Below are positions 1-11,454 of a DNA stretch of 64,000 nucleotides, in pieces. How positions within the stretch are numbered: position 1 is the first letter of the stretch; each line of letters opens with the position of its first letter. Source of the stretch: Melieria omissa. Its lineage: Eukaryota > Arthropoda > Insecta > Diptera > Ulidiidae. Below the pieces are notes generated by a model. It saw only the letters and a program-made list of their open reading frames with translations. It was not told the origin of the DNA and did not search any database. The stretch spans positions 122,629,891 to 122,693,890 of the forward strand of contig OZ020267.1 in assembly GCA_963971225.1 (NCBI GenBank). The letters are read 5' to 3'. The translations under genes and the position numbers were made by a program.

Positions 1-1339
1 GACGGCTTCAGCTGGTTAAAACTGCACTGCATTAACTTGACTGGCATTAAAAAGCGAGATTCTGTTCGAGAGCGTCTCCTATATGCAGAGGAAATTATGG
101 ACGAGATTTTGGATTCAGCTGACAATCCGTTGACAGGTGACATGTGGTGGGCGAAATCCGACGAACCATGGCAAACATTGGCCTGCTGCATAGAGATAGC
201 GAAGGTGCATCGCTCACCTAATCCCGAAAGTGAGCAGGTCTCAACTACTTTGCTCCTCGCACCGCACTCAATAGCACTTTTGTACGGTTTCAGCATACCT
301 CAGCCGATTCCCCATACACCAAGATGGTTCTTGCAATGGCTTGCAGCATTATGCGGCCTTGGGGCGCGACAGAGCTGGTGCTATTAGTGTAAATTTGGCA
401 CCGTCACCTTTGCCTCAAGATGTCTACAGCGCGGTTGCCACGCTTGTGGAGAAGACTCGCAAGGCGGACGCCAAGAACGGGCTGCATGTTGCGCAGGCCT
501 TGGAGGGCTACGTACGGCGCAAGGTTATTAAGCAAACTGTAATGACGACCGTCTATGGCGTAACGCGTTACGGTGCTCGCTTACAAATCGCACGGCAGCT
601 CAAGGACATTGATAACTTTCCCAAAGACTGGGTATGGCCTGCCTCCACCTACCTGACTACGAAAACATTCGAGAGTTTGCGAGAGATGTTCACATCGACT
701 CGCGAAATTCAGGACTGGTTTACGGAATGCGCGCGTTTGATTTCCGGAACTTGCAGCCAGAATGTGGAATGGGTAACGCCGTTGGGTTTGCCTGTTGTGC
801 AGCCATATAATCGTCAGGAATTCAAGCACACACTCCGCACTGGCTCGCAAATCTCCGAAACCATGGCAACAGACATGTATGAGCGCCCCAATGTGATGAA
901 GCAGAAAAATGCCTTCCCGCCAAACTTCATACACTCCTTGGACTCGTCGCACATGATGCTAACGTCGCTACATTGCGAACGAAAGGGGCTAACGTTTGTA
1001 TCAGTACACGACTGTTTCTGGACACATGCGTGCACTGTGCCTGACTTGAACAAGATTTGCCGTGAGCAGTTTGTGGCGCTGCACTCACAGCCCATACTCG
1101 AAAATCTGTCGGAGTTCCTCCAAGAGAAGTACAGCTTCCGTGAATCGTAAGTGTTTGGTCTTTTGTTCTGTCGTAGGTTTGGAATTACATGGAAATTACA
1201 CAATTTCAGGGATTTCTCGAATGATAGCACTGCTGAAGATCTCGCAAAATATAGACTAAACCGCGTTTTGGTTAAAATGCCAGAAAAGGGCGATTTCGAT
1301 CTGTCGAATGTTCTGGATTCTGTGTATTTCTTTAGCTAA
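1..1339 (+). CDS. mtRNApol: Mitochondrial RNA polymerase (POLRMT), C-terminal 403 residues, 5' end outside window
   Basis: Single-subunit T7-type RNA polymerase that transcribes mitochondrial DNA. Exons join as <1..229, 294..1146 and 1210..1339, with GT/AG introns of 64 and 63 bp; the joined frame is open for 404 codons. Motif A is HQDGSCNG (Asp at 323-325), motif B has VIKQT and VYGVT (Lys at 530-532, Tyr at 554-556) and motif C is VHDCFW (Asp at 1010-1012). The Asp-Lys-Tyr-Asp spacings of 69, 8 and 152 residues match those I recall for human POLRMT. The C-terminus ends SVYFFS, the usual ending of this family. The mitochondrial leader, PPR and N-terminal domains lie upstream of the window. 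Reading through the first intron would wrongly break the gene in two. The catalytic core appears intact. Confidence 0.97.
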
Positions 1340-1725
1340 GCAAAGAGAAAAAGCTAGTCCTGATGGACTGGTTCAAAAGTATTGGGAATGTGCGATGCAA
1401 TACAACCCGCGCGGAGGCTGTGCCTCGTTCACTTCGATACAAATAAGCCCTACGAGTACTGAAAAACTCCCAAATGCATCTACGTATATAAACTTTCATT
1501 TTAGCCGAAAATATGTGATAGTGTACATTAATTGGCATGATTTTCGTCCGTTGATTTTTCTTTGAAATGTGTTATCAATTGGTTATGTCGTTTGTAACAC
1601 AAAGAAAGTAAGATTAGACCAAAAACAATTTTCTTACCTCAGTGTCACGAATTAAAACTATAGTAGACCTAATTTTTAGCAATTTTATAAATTGTTGCAT
1701 TTCAATAATTAAAGAACCAAAAGAA

Positions 1726-1731
1726 AATAAA
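1726..1731 (+). terminator. Candidate poly(A) signal of mtRNApol
   Basis: AATAAA about 390 bp after the mtRNApol stop, within AT-rich DNA at 1340-1880 that shows no other coding or repeat structure and is best read as 3' UTR. Confidence 0.4.
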
Positions 1732-1881
1732 AAATTGCAAAACAAACAGATAGAATGAATGAATTTCTAATTCACTTTCTTTATTGGGATGAGATATAGT
1801 CGTGACACTCGATTATTGCCGGTTGCCAGCATTGTTACGAGACTGTTGGCGGTGCGTTGAGCTTCTGAATACTGAGTTATT

Positions 1882-1972
1882 TTAACCCTTTCAGTCACAA
1901 TGTCCAATATATTGGACTACAGCCCATACAATTCATACAGCGGGCTGTTATTTTCATGTCGGAAAGGGTTAA
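1882..1972. mobile_element. 91-bp TTAA-flanked miniature inverted-repeat element
   Basis: TTAA on both sides encloses CCCTTTCAGTC on the left and the inverted CCCTTTCCGAC on the right. The TTAA duplication and a terminal CCC are hallmarks of piggyBac-superfamily elements. The interior is too short to code. Similar ends occur at 12926 and 43606. Confidence 0.6.
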
Positions 1973-2006
1973 TAACTTTTTTCGGCGAATCAAACAACAG
2001 GCGTTC

Positions 2007-2775
2007 TTAACCCTCAATCACCCACCCCTATTAAAATCACGTATCTACCCACCCTGAGTCCCCGGGACTCAAAATTTTTGTTTACGAAATAACGCAACAT
2101 CTATTAAATTTTTATGGTTTTTTATATTTTTGTAGGACACATTAAGATCTCTTGTTACAGATTCACCAAAATTCAGATTCACCACAAAATTCACCTTTTA
2201 ATTGACAGAAAAAAACATACTCTAAAAAACATACACTAAGCATTTTATAAAAATAAAAAATATAAATAAATTAACAAAAACAATTCTTTTTACATAAATA
2301 ACCTAAAAATTAAATAACCGTTCAGAAAAAAAACTTAAACTAATACTTCATTATATAAAATAAGAAAACGTGCATCAGGTTGAATTTCATATGTTGCGCA
2401 CATACCTCACATACTTTTCCAGCACAACTAAGGCAAATTGTTAGTAGCAAAACTTCTCAAAGGGTTAACACTCTCAATTATTAAACTTTTCGCGGCCATT
2501 TTTGGCATCCTAAATTTAAATTAACACGATTTTAAAAACATTACAAGTACAATTTTTGCAACACAAAACACCACCCTGAGTCCCTGGGACTCACTCTGTG
2601 CCAAAACTCAGCCTTGTAATTGTAATGCGCTAACTTCCGGTCGTCTTCGTGTTCAGAGCGACCCTTTAGGAAGGTATACGAAAGCTGGGCGCCGAAACAT
2701 AAAAACACAACGTGTACCAACTTATTAAAGTTCGGAGTGAGTCCCCTGGACTCAGGGTGGGCGATTGAGGGTTAA
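2007..2775. mobile_element. 769-bp piggyBac-type non-autonomous element
   Basis: TTAA at 2007-2010 and 2772-2775 encloses inverted repeats CCCTCAATC(A/G)CCCACCC. Subterminal palindromes of the type GAGTCCCNGGGACTC occur near 2055 and 2576, with a variant near 2738 just inside the right end; such repeats often serve as transposase binding sites. No reading frame of note is present inside. Confidence 0.75.
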
Positions 2776-4014
2776 ATTTAACATCATCACATTACATCTT
2801 AACTAATGGATCTACGTCGGGGCCTTTCTATGCCCATTTTGACTTTGAGTAGCCGACAAATATTTATCTTAGCTCCAATTGCCGAAATATTTTATGCCAA
2901 CTATTACTAATATTTCCTAAACGAAGCCAACAAAAGTTTATTTGCATCGAGTTCGTATAACAAACATGATCACTTTACACAGGCGTTAACTGGATCTGGA
3001 CCTACTGAGCCTGGGCCCGTTTGTAAATGTAGAAAAAATGTATGTAAGTTGTTAAACAACAAATATTCAAACACGAGCAACCATGACTGTTCGGCGACTG
3101 TATTACGATAACTGTGCATGCCGCTTGCGTGCGCCAGGGTTAAAACCCCCAAATTTTTTTTTTTTGGGACTAGCAAATGTTATTTCAAATGGTATTAATC
3201 TCAAAAGTTGCGTAGGAACTCTTGCCCTCTCAATGAAATAGTATGTTTGTGAGAAACTCTTATGTACCTACAGTTTAAAAGTCATATGCCTTGAACCCAG
3301 CTCTGAGTTATTGCATCCAAATTTAAAGAATGTCATCGGTACAAGATCGGTTAAGTTTTCTTTTAATGTGAAAACCCTACGTAGTGAACACCTCGATATA
3401 GTAAACACCCAAATTTTGACATGGAACCTCGAAATAGTGAACAAAGTGTATTTAGGGCAAATCAAACGAGTTTTTGAACAAAAATGTTAATCTTGATGTA
3501 GTGAAAAACCTCAATACTGGGAACAGGCCTTGCAATAATTAGTTCATTATATCCAGACACGACTGTAGTAAGACTTTAATTGAAACATTTAAATTTATAT
3601 ATCAAGTTTATGGTAATGATAGTTTACTCCGCGTCTGTCAGCTGTCTATGTGACCCCTAACTAGACGAAAATCTTAAGGACAGCTGGTCGTCACTTATGA
3701 ACCTCGCGAGGCCTGGTGGGCTCACATACCATCTTACAGGTAGTCACTCATCCTGACATCATCATAACATTTTTACCAAAACTGACTTTTCTGTTCTACC
3801 AAACCCGACCATACCGATTGTAGCAATTTTCTACTACCTTTTAGTGCCACTCAGCTGACATACTCGAAACAGCTGACAGCACCAGGCATTGTCAAAACAA
3901 AATAAAAACAAGACCCAGATTCAGGGACTAAAATTGCACGAATATTCGAAGGGAACAACATTAAATTTACAAAAGAAAGACAATTTCTCGAATATCGCAC
4001 TAAATTGCATAAGA
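2776..4014. other. Intergenic DNA between POLRMT and RTN4IP1 genes
   Basis: AT-rich, no convincing gene. A stretch at about 3365-3565 has a repeated 'AGTGAACACC'-like phrase and ends in ACGACTG followed by TA, which looks like the end of a pogo/Tc1-type DNA transposon, but the partner end was not found. The last 150 bp should hold the RTN4IP1 promoter and short 5' UTR. Confidence 0.35.
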
Positions 4015-6007
4015 ATGCAATTGAAAGTTGTAACGCGTGTGAATCGCGTATTTTCGAAATGCGCTGGCCGGCAATATGCGACGCTGACGACCGATACGAA
4101 GTCAGTGACTGGCACCGGCGATGTGTCGGCGAAGGGCGCAAAGCTAAAAATGCGCGGCTGGCAGATTCATTGCTACGGCGATTTGGAGGAATTGCAGCAT
4201 TCGGACAAACTGAAAATGCCACAGATTCGCAGTGCGTCAGAGTGCTTAGTGCGCATTAGCGCCACCACCGTCAATCCAATCGATGTGGCTATGTTGCGTG
4301 CGTGCACTTTTCCATCAAGCAAAGTCCAAAGTGCTGAAGGCGTTTTTCAACTCTTTCAGGTGGCTACGGTGCAAAGGTATTGAATGCGATGCGCTGCCAC
4401 CCGGACAATATTGAGTTTCCTCTCACACTTGGCCGTGAATTCTGCGGTGAGCTGGCGCAGCGTGGTATGGGCGCTAACCCGGAACTGGCTTTGGGCGACC
4501 GTGTCTGGGGTGTTGTGCCCTTGCATGCCAATGGCGCTCATGCAGAATATGTCACTGTACCCGATTACTGTGTAAGTGTTATGCGTCCAGCTGCGAAAGG
4601 GTAGATGCATACTTGGGAATATTGTTACTGTTGCTGCGTGCTTCGTGGGGGCTTTGGTTTTCACCAGGAGTGGTTGCTTTCTGTCTGTGACCCTTTACTG
4701 TCTTAGTTATAGTTGTTGCCTGATCTAGAATAATATGATGCACAACTGAGCGTAACGAAGTTTAGTTAGAAACCGAAATTAAGGAAACATCTTGCGGTCG
4801 TTCTCTTCTAAAGGTTCACCTGTTTCTCAAAGGACGTAAATTTTATTTTAGATGCATTTAGGGGACAAAAGCACAGGAGATAATTGTTTGTGGTGCATTG
4901 TCACCCAACAATTTAACCTCACAACCACTTAACCGCTTTCATTACATCAGAAAGCTATATCCAGAACAGAATAGTTTCCAAATTTTGTGACGAACTTCGC
5001 TCACAATGTACGATAAATCACTGCGACCTCTCAGTTTATTGTGCATAAAATTTCCTCGTTAATACGACTAACATGTAGCATAGATTTTGGATTAATAATC
5101 AAATGGACGAGTAATTCATTCTTAAGCGCATCAATCACTTTCCACAAGCAATATAAAGCCGCGCATTGTATTTTATAAGTTCACCTTATGGACGATTTTT
5201 ACTATTTATTACTATTACTATTTATTTGTAGCTTTCACGTGCGCCAGCTGACTTGTCAAACGAAGAAGCTGCATCTGTCCTCTACGCGGGTTTAACTGCT
5301 TGGTCGGGTCTCTATGTGACTGGACGCTTAGGCGGCATTTGCGGTGCAATGACCAGTAGCGGCGGTGGCGCCAATAAACGTGTGCTCGTCCTGGGCGGCG
5401 CAGGCAGTGTAGGCTCACTAGCCATCCAGATGCTGAAGGCTCAGCAGGTGCAAGTGCTGGCCACTTGCAGCGAAGACGCCGTGGAACTTGTCAAAGGCAT
5501 TGGCGCCGATTGTGTTGTCGATTATAAAAATCCAGCAGAAATGGAAACGTTACGTCGTTATGCGCCTTTCGATATTATTTTAGACTGCGCTGGACAAGGT
5601 GCGCAACATGCGCAGGCGCTGAACTTAAATTTTTGCCAGTATATTACGTTTTCTTCGCCGCTGTTGCGCAACATTGACAACTCCGGTATGGGGCTGGGCT
5701 TGCTGAAGAATTTTGCTGATTTGGTGGAAACAAACGCAAAGGCGTTAAGTACGCAAGGCGGTCTGGTGAAGTGGGGCTTTTTCGCGCCAGCGCCACAGGG
5801 TATCGAATTGTTGAAAAAACTGGTGGAGCGTAAAAAGGTAACAACCATTTGATGAACATTTCCAACGTTACAATATAATTTGAAATTATTTCTATTTAGA
5901 TTTTACCACTCATCGACAGTAGCTTTTCGTTTGAAAACTTACCTGACGCTTTCAAAAAGGTGCAATGCGGCCATTTGCGCGGCAAAGTAGTTGTAAATGT
6001 GAAATAA
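4015..6007 (+). CDS. RTN4IP1: RTN4IP1-like mitochondrial NADPH oxidoreductase, complete
   Basis: Medium-chain (zinc-free) quinone oxidoreductase-type enzyme of the mitochondrion; the family (OPA10/RTN4IP1) binds NADPH and is linked to coenzyme Q supply and respiratory chain function. Four exons: 4015..4297, 4360..4571, 5232..5837, 5900..6007. Introns are 62, 660 and 62 bp, all GT/AG, and the joined frame gives 402 residues, close to the 396 of the human protein. The first 45 residues are basic and Ser/Thr-rich, as for a mitochondrial leader. The GroES-like domain starts at about residue 46 (MRGWQIHCYG), followed by VNPIDVAML and the GREFCGEL motif. The Rossmann nucleotide site is VLVLGGAGSVGS at about 216-227. 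The start was chosen as the first in-frame ATG; the frame is open further upstream without an ATG. Strand and orientation match POLRMT. Confidence 0.93.
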
Positions 6008-7010
6008 TTTTACAGTCGTCGAATGAGAATGGGTTTATGAATATTTATAAGCATTAATGTTTGTTACGAATGCGTCTATTATTACCAAAGGGAGTGTGTA
6101 AGTATTTCTACGCTAAAAATATGAAGGCGGCAGTGGGTCAGTGGTAAAGGTATTGGATCAAACTTTGGCTGAAAAAATTGCAATCCACTGTTGGAGACGT
6201 TGCTTTCATTGATTTAAAAAATCACTGCACTACATTAGTGGTTACCGAACACTAGGTCTTTCGAGGAAGCTTCCATCGAGCAGTCGTGCTAGTTTTGTTT
6301 ATACAATACAAGTATTAACAACATGTCAATATGGTATTAAAAAATAATCAATGTGGTCATTATCAATGTATATTATTATAGTAGTCTTCAATTTAAAAGG
6401 TCCTTTTGCTGTCATTTTCAAAGTGCTTAACATAATTCCGTCACAAAAGCGCACTCTAAAAACTGACGTGTGACAAACTGTTTACGCGTCTATTAAGTCA
6501 TATATTTCCTAGTCATATGTGCACTTGCACAGGTTCACTGAACGACGCTGCAAGCTCACTTCTTATAAACACGAGCATACGTAGATACCCGTATGTACGT
6601 AAATACGTTAAATGCATACTCGCAGACAGCTTCATCGTCATGTTCAGTGATACGGTATTGTTAATGCAATCCATTATATATAAATAATGAAACATTCTCT
6701 TTGGAGCATGGAGCTTGCGCTTAACGAATAAAGTACATGGTTCGTGCATGACATTCACTTCGTTGTCATATGCAAACTACTTAGCTAAAGGTACCGTCCT
6801 AAAAAACAAACCTCTTGTTCCTCATTTCCAGATAAATAAGTAGTATTTTTATTGTTCTACAATCATTCGACCAGATGTAAACCTATGCTGCCACCAACGT
6901 TGCCGCAATTATATTGTTGTTGTTAGAGTTTTGTAATTATATAATTTATATATATATTTATATATTTATTTAAAGGAAGCTGGTTGTACATGTAAGACTG
7001 ATTGTCTTTT
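6008..7010. other. Intergenic DNA, no gene seen
   Basis: AT-rich sequence. At 6125-6170 the phrase GTGGGTCAGTGGTAAAGG resembles a tRNA A box and could be a degraded SINE head, but no B box or target duplication was found. Confidence 0.3.
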
Positions 7011-7020
7011 AAGCACATCA

Positions 7021-8473
7021 GGTAGGTAGGTAGGTTAAGTGGCCGCCTCACGGGCATCACTTAGGCCTGGTGGCCCATTGTGTTACCACATGGTGGGGAG
7101 ATGACTCCGCCTACACACTTCCCTGAGGTGAGAGCCATCTAGTGGCTCTGATGAATTTGTTAAGATTGCTTGGGGGCATCTGCTCTAGATCTGCTATGCA
7201 GCTGAAGGAGTGCTGTCCCAAGAGACGTAGGCGTGTTCTTGCAAGCGCCGGACATTCGCAGAGGAAGTGCTCAACAGTTTCCTCACAGTCTTCGTTCCTG
7301 CAGCTTCTGCAGAAATCATTGTACAGCAGTCCTAGTCTTCTGGCGTGTTGACCGATGGGGCAGTGTCCAGTTATGATTCCTACGACAATCCCTATTGAGG
7401 GTTTGTTTAGCAGGATCAATTCCCTGGATCTGCTCAGATCGATTGTTGGCCAGATCTGTCTTGCTGTGTGGCATGTGTCTTCTTCGAGCCATCTAGTGTT
7501 TGCTCTACGAAGATAAAAGCTCCTGAGGCGTAATTTGCAGGTAGAGAGTGGAATGCCAGCCTCTTCTGTAGCGTTTATGGATTGCAGCTCCGTGCCTGCT
7601 CTGGCCAGCTCGTCGGCTATACAGTTACCCTCTATGTCCCTGTGCCCCGGCACCCAACACAGGTGCACGTTGTACTGCTCGGAGATCTCGTTTAGAGATG
7701 AGCGGCAGTGGAGCGCTGTTTTAGAACGGGGGTGTTCGCTTAGTAGCGCTTGTATCGCCGCCTGGCTGTCGGTGTAAATGGTGATTTCCCTGCGGGAGAT
7801 CGCATTTGATTTGAGCCAGGCGGCCGCCTGACTGATGGCCGTGAGTTCAGCTTGGAATACGCTGCAGTGATCTGGAAGTCTGAAGGACATTCGGAGGTTC
7901 AGATGATTGCAGTAAACGCCACTGCCAACTTTGTCGTTCATCTTTGATCCGTCCGTGTAGAAGGTTGCCGAATTATCGGCCTCCTCCGGAATTTCCCGAT
8001 TGCTCCAGTCATCCCTCGAGGGGATTTTGGCGCTGAAAAGTATTTTAGGGAGTGGTGTTGGAATAACATAGTCAATTTCGGTTGCCTGGAATGGTAACCT
8101 GTTGACGATGGAAGCGTGGCCAATATCTGTTCTGGTCCAGGGAAGGATCGCGTTGAGCCTGATAGCCATGCAACTTGCCGCGAGCTCGCCATAGATGTCG
8201 ATGGGGAGCAAATGCAGCAGGGTATCAAGGGCTTTAGATGGTGTGGTTCTGATAGCCCCAGTGATTAGTATGGAGGCCATTCTTTGAACTTTACTGAGTT
8301 GGCTCACGTATGTGGACTTGCTCAGGGCTGTCCACTATACTGTGACACCAAACATGAGAATAGGCCTTACTACTGCCGTGTACAGCCAATGAATGGCGCG
8401 GGGTTTCAGACCCCAATTTCTGCTGATGGCCCTTTTACATGTGTAAAGGGCGGTGGTTGCTTTCTGGATGCGA
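7021..8473 (-). mobile_element. 5'-truncated non-LTR retrotransposon (I/LOA-like LINE)
   Basis: Flanked by a direct repeat AAGCACATCA at 7011-7020 and 8474-8483, the target duplication. On the minus strand the element runs from inside ORF2 to a short (ACCT)n tail at 7021-7035. Truncation of the 5' end with an intact tail and a target duplication is the usual product of target-primed reverse transcription. The 3' tail shares a block (CACTTAGGCC, then GGCCCATTGTG and ACCACA) with the SINEs at 43702, 49091 and the fragment at 51397, so this LINE family probably mobilises them. Confidence 0.88.
7111..8473 (-). pseudogene. LINE ORF2 C-terminal part with RNase H domain
   Basis: Minus-strand reading frame covering the end of reverse transcriptase, an RNase H domain and a C-terminal cysteine-rich segment. 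RNase H residues are all in place: YTDGSK (Asp), QAELTAI (Glu), YTDSQAA (Asp), WVPGHRDIEGN (His) and ADELA (Asp). The C-terminal CRSC...EHFLCECPA pattern is the zinc-knuckle-like motif seen in these LINEs. One in-frame TAG interrupts the sequence just after VRPILMFGVTV at about 8340, and everything upstream of about 8473 is missing. RNase H places it with the I/LOA group rather than typical jockey elements. Not a host gene. Confidence 0.9.
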
Positions 8474-8483
8474 AAGCACATCA

Positions 8484-11454
8484 TGAGAGAATACATTTTT
8501 ATGCTCTTGCTATAAAAAATTTGAGGAAAATAAGTCGAATTATCTATGAAATCTGATTAATTTCGCCTAAAATAGGGTTATTTATTCAATTTATAGGCCG
8601 ATCACAAGTCCAATTGATGTAATGCAATTCAAGATTGTAGTCGCTTTATCCAGTTCTGGTATCCGTGCGGCAAAATGCCAAATATAATAATGCTCATAAA
8701 GTGGAGTGAAAGTCCATTTGTCAGCTCGTGGAGGGTCATTTTTGAAATGCTCTCACACAATTAGCCTGTCAATTCAAAACGAGCCAAGCGCTATCTTCTG
8801 CTACTTATTCATAGTTTGTGTTGATTTTTGAGAAAGAATGAAAACGACGAATTGCCGATGGTTAGTAGCCAAATTTCCAATTCATGGGAGTTATGCTGCT
8901 CTCAGAGACTTCTCGAGAGCTTAAAAACCAATTATGTAATTGGGTTACACAAATGTGCATATACAGGAAATATATAACTTCTTTTAAACTATCTAATGTT
9001 AGAAATAATGAATTTTATTTGAAAAAAAACAGTTAAAATGCAATTTCTGCACAATTCCTACTAAACTCCAACATTTTTATTTTAGTTTTTACGACACAGT
9101 GATCCAAAATAGCATCCTAAGCTACACATATAAATGCAATTGAAATGTTATCTATATCTAAAATTTTTGCAATTACTTTTTAGAATAAAAACACGAGTGC
9201 AAACAGCGCTTATCATTTTAATTGCTCAAAAGATTCTTTCGAATATTGAACGAAGCGTATTCAACACTTTGACAAATGTGCTTAGGAGAGATGATTTTAA
9301 TGCCCTTCAAGAGTTCGTTCACCCCATAGTATAATAATTATTATTCTATGGTTCACCCGATTGCGACCAGTTATCATTAAAATGATTTTCAAAATCAACA
9401 GTATTTGATGCAAGTTCTACCGATGCCGAGGTGCAAATTACTTTGACGCAATCTCAACAGTTCACCTTAAATTCACCGCTGCAGTTCCATTCGTCAGTGT
9501 AAACGCATCAGCATGCGCTGATGAATGCTATCACCTAAATGTGATGTCATTAGGAAATTGCATATGGAATTAGATTTTATATAATTTTTTTGTGCAAGCT
9601 GATAAGGTCTAAAGGCAAAAGTATCGACTGAATTGTTTGGAGTAAATTAAGTTAAGCTAATGGATGCGACCTTTTCCTATAACTAACTGTAACTGATCTA
9701 TTGATAATTGTTATCATTACCGATAATCGCTCAGTTAGGCTGCTAATAGCTTTCAGCATATTAAAATCGTTGTTATTGTTGTTGCTAAAACCTTTGACGT
9801 GCATGTATCTAAGTGAAAATCATTAGATAATCAACCAGATTATCACGATATAAAAATTTGCATAGATTGTAGTAGACGAAAGGACATATAGTACATACTC
9901 GTACTTTCTATGTCGCTTATTGCTTCGAGCATCTGATTTAAGATAGTTTGTATTATTTGAAATGTATTAACTGATATTAAAAACTACGTTCTAAAATATT
10001 GAAATAATTGCATGCAGACTGTGCATTGCATGGCATGCGTTTCCCCAATCCTCATTGCTTCCTGCCTCAGTTGTGGCTCCGCTCGAGCGATCTATTGTAA
10101 ATTATGTGCAATCACGACAAGCTGTTATCAATTTAATAAAATTGTTATTGTTCAGTGTATGTACTATAATGTAGACCTTACGACATCGACATCAACACAG
10201 CCAGCCCTCAGCACAGCTAGCATGTTCGTGGCGAGTAGGGCGGTGAATGGTGGGTCATCGAGCACGACTTTTACGTCTCAAGTCAAGCCGTTAATCTCCT
10301 CCGCACGCATAAAATAGCGCGCGCGACTGCTGCCGACAATGACTGCGCTATGTCACGCTCGAGTCAACTGTCCACTTGCTGATTTCGGCGCATTTTCCCT
10401 CTAGCAGCTGGACATTGGACTGGGCAAGAATGAAGATCACATGATGTCAGCATACTGTAGTGTGATTAAACACTATGTCACAGGCGACCGCAGCTGATGC
10501 AATGCTGATGCCCTCTGGCTGAAAGCGGACTGACGTACGAATTCGGATTGTGCGAGGAATGGTGTGTTGTGCGGCACGATTCGAGGCATTCCTTGTGTGC
10601 GATTTCTCATCTCATCATTGAGACATCGCGTTCGTATTCATCGCTCCCGTCGCCGGCTGATAAGCCGTGACAACATACATACACACAAATTCTTTTCAAA
10701 ATTTTGACTGCACAACTACGCCGTCCCATAACCAATTGGTTTATACCGATTATCTCTGTACCGATGAAATAATATGGTGTGATACAATTTCAACTTGCCC
10801 AATGCAAGCGCACGAAGTCTGGCCTTGTAGGTCAGGACAGGAGATTTCATTTCGACTTAGATGTGAGTCCTGTATGATTGTTCACTTTGTAAAAATCCTC
10901 TTTAATGCCAACTCATACAACTTATTTTCGTAAACACAACCCATTAAATAAGATTACAGGCTTCGAATAATTAATTGCTCTTCGATTTTTGAGTTATCGC
11001 TGACATTACAAATGATATATACACTCACTCTGTAATACCTATATGGTTTCGAAATTTGACAAACATGTCAAAGTTTATTTTAATCGCATCCAAACTGATA
11101 AAACAATTATCAGCTAACTAAACTGCAGTCTAACCCTTTCTGTAAAGTGAAAATCAAAAACAACCCAACTCTGAGCTGTACTTTCCATTATAAGGTCGCA
11201 GTCTCATGATAAATTCAATAGAAATGTAGTAACATTTTCATTTTAGGTCTTTTAGCAATAGATGACTTAAGCCTTCGAATAAAGGATATAAAAAATATAC
11301 TTTACATATAACTCCAAACAAAAACATTAAATCGTAGTCGTCTTTTCCTTTCCGACACGATTTTTATTAATCAACGATATTTGATCAATTAAATTTTACT
11401 CGTATTTTGCTCATTTGAATTTACTTTATTTTATCATATTGTACAAAATTATCA
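8484..11454. other. Intergenic DNA, mostly featureless
   Basis: No gene is supported. At 10150-10660 base composition is richer in G+C, with clustered CG dinucleotides and a TATA-like GCATAAAATAGC at about 10308, which could mark a promoter or an enhancer; I see no exon. The 26-bp hAT remnant at 9325 is listed separately. Confidence 0.3.
9325..9350. mobile_element. 26-bp palindromic remnant of a hAT MITE with 8-bp duplication
   Basis: The palindrome CATAGTATAATAAT plus its near-inverse is flanked by exact 8-bp direct repeats GTTCACCC at 9317-9324 and 9351-9358. The palindrome arms match the ends of the hAT MITE copies at 54982-55288 and 56842-58120, so this is the same family reduced to its two tips. 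Confidence 0.75.

Noticed and set aside
230..293. Apparent frameshift in mtRNApol
   Set aside because: GT/AG intron of 64 bp restores motif A (HQDGSCNG) in frame, so the gene is not broken.
10012..10317. 101-codon open frame in G+C-richer DNA
   Set aside because: No domain and no splice context; the base composition alone could explain the open frame.
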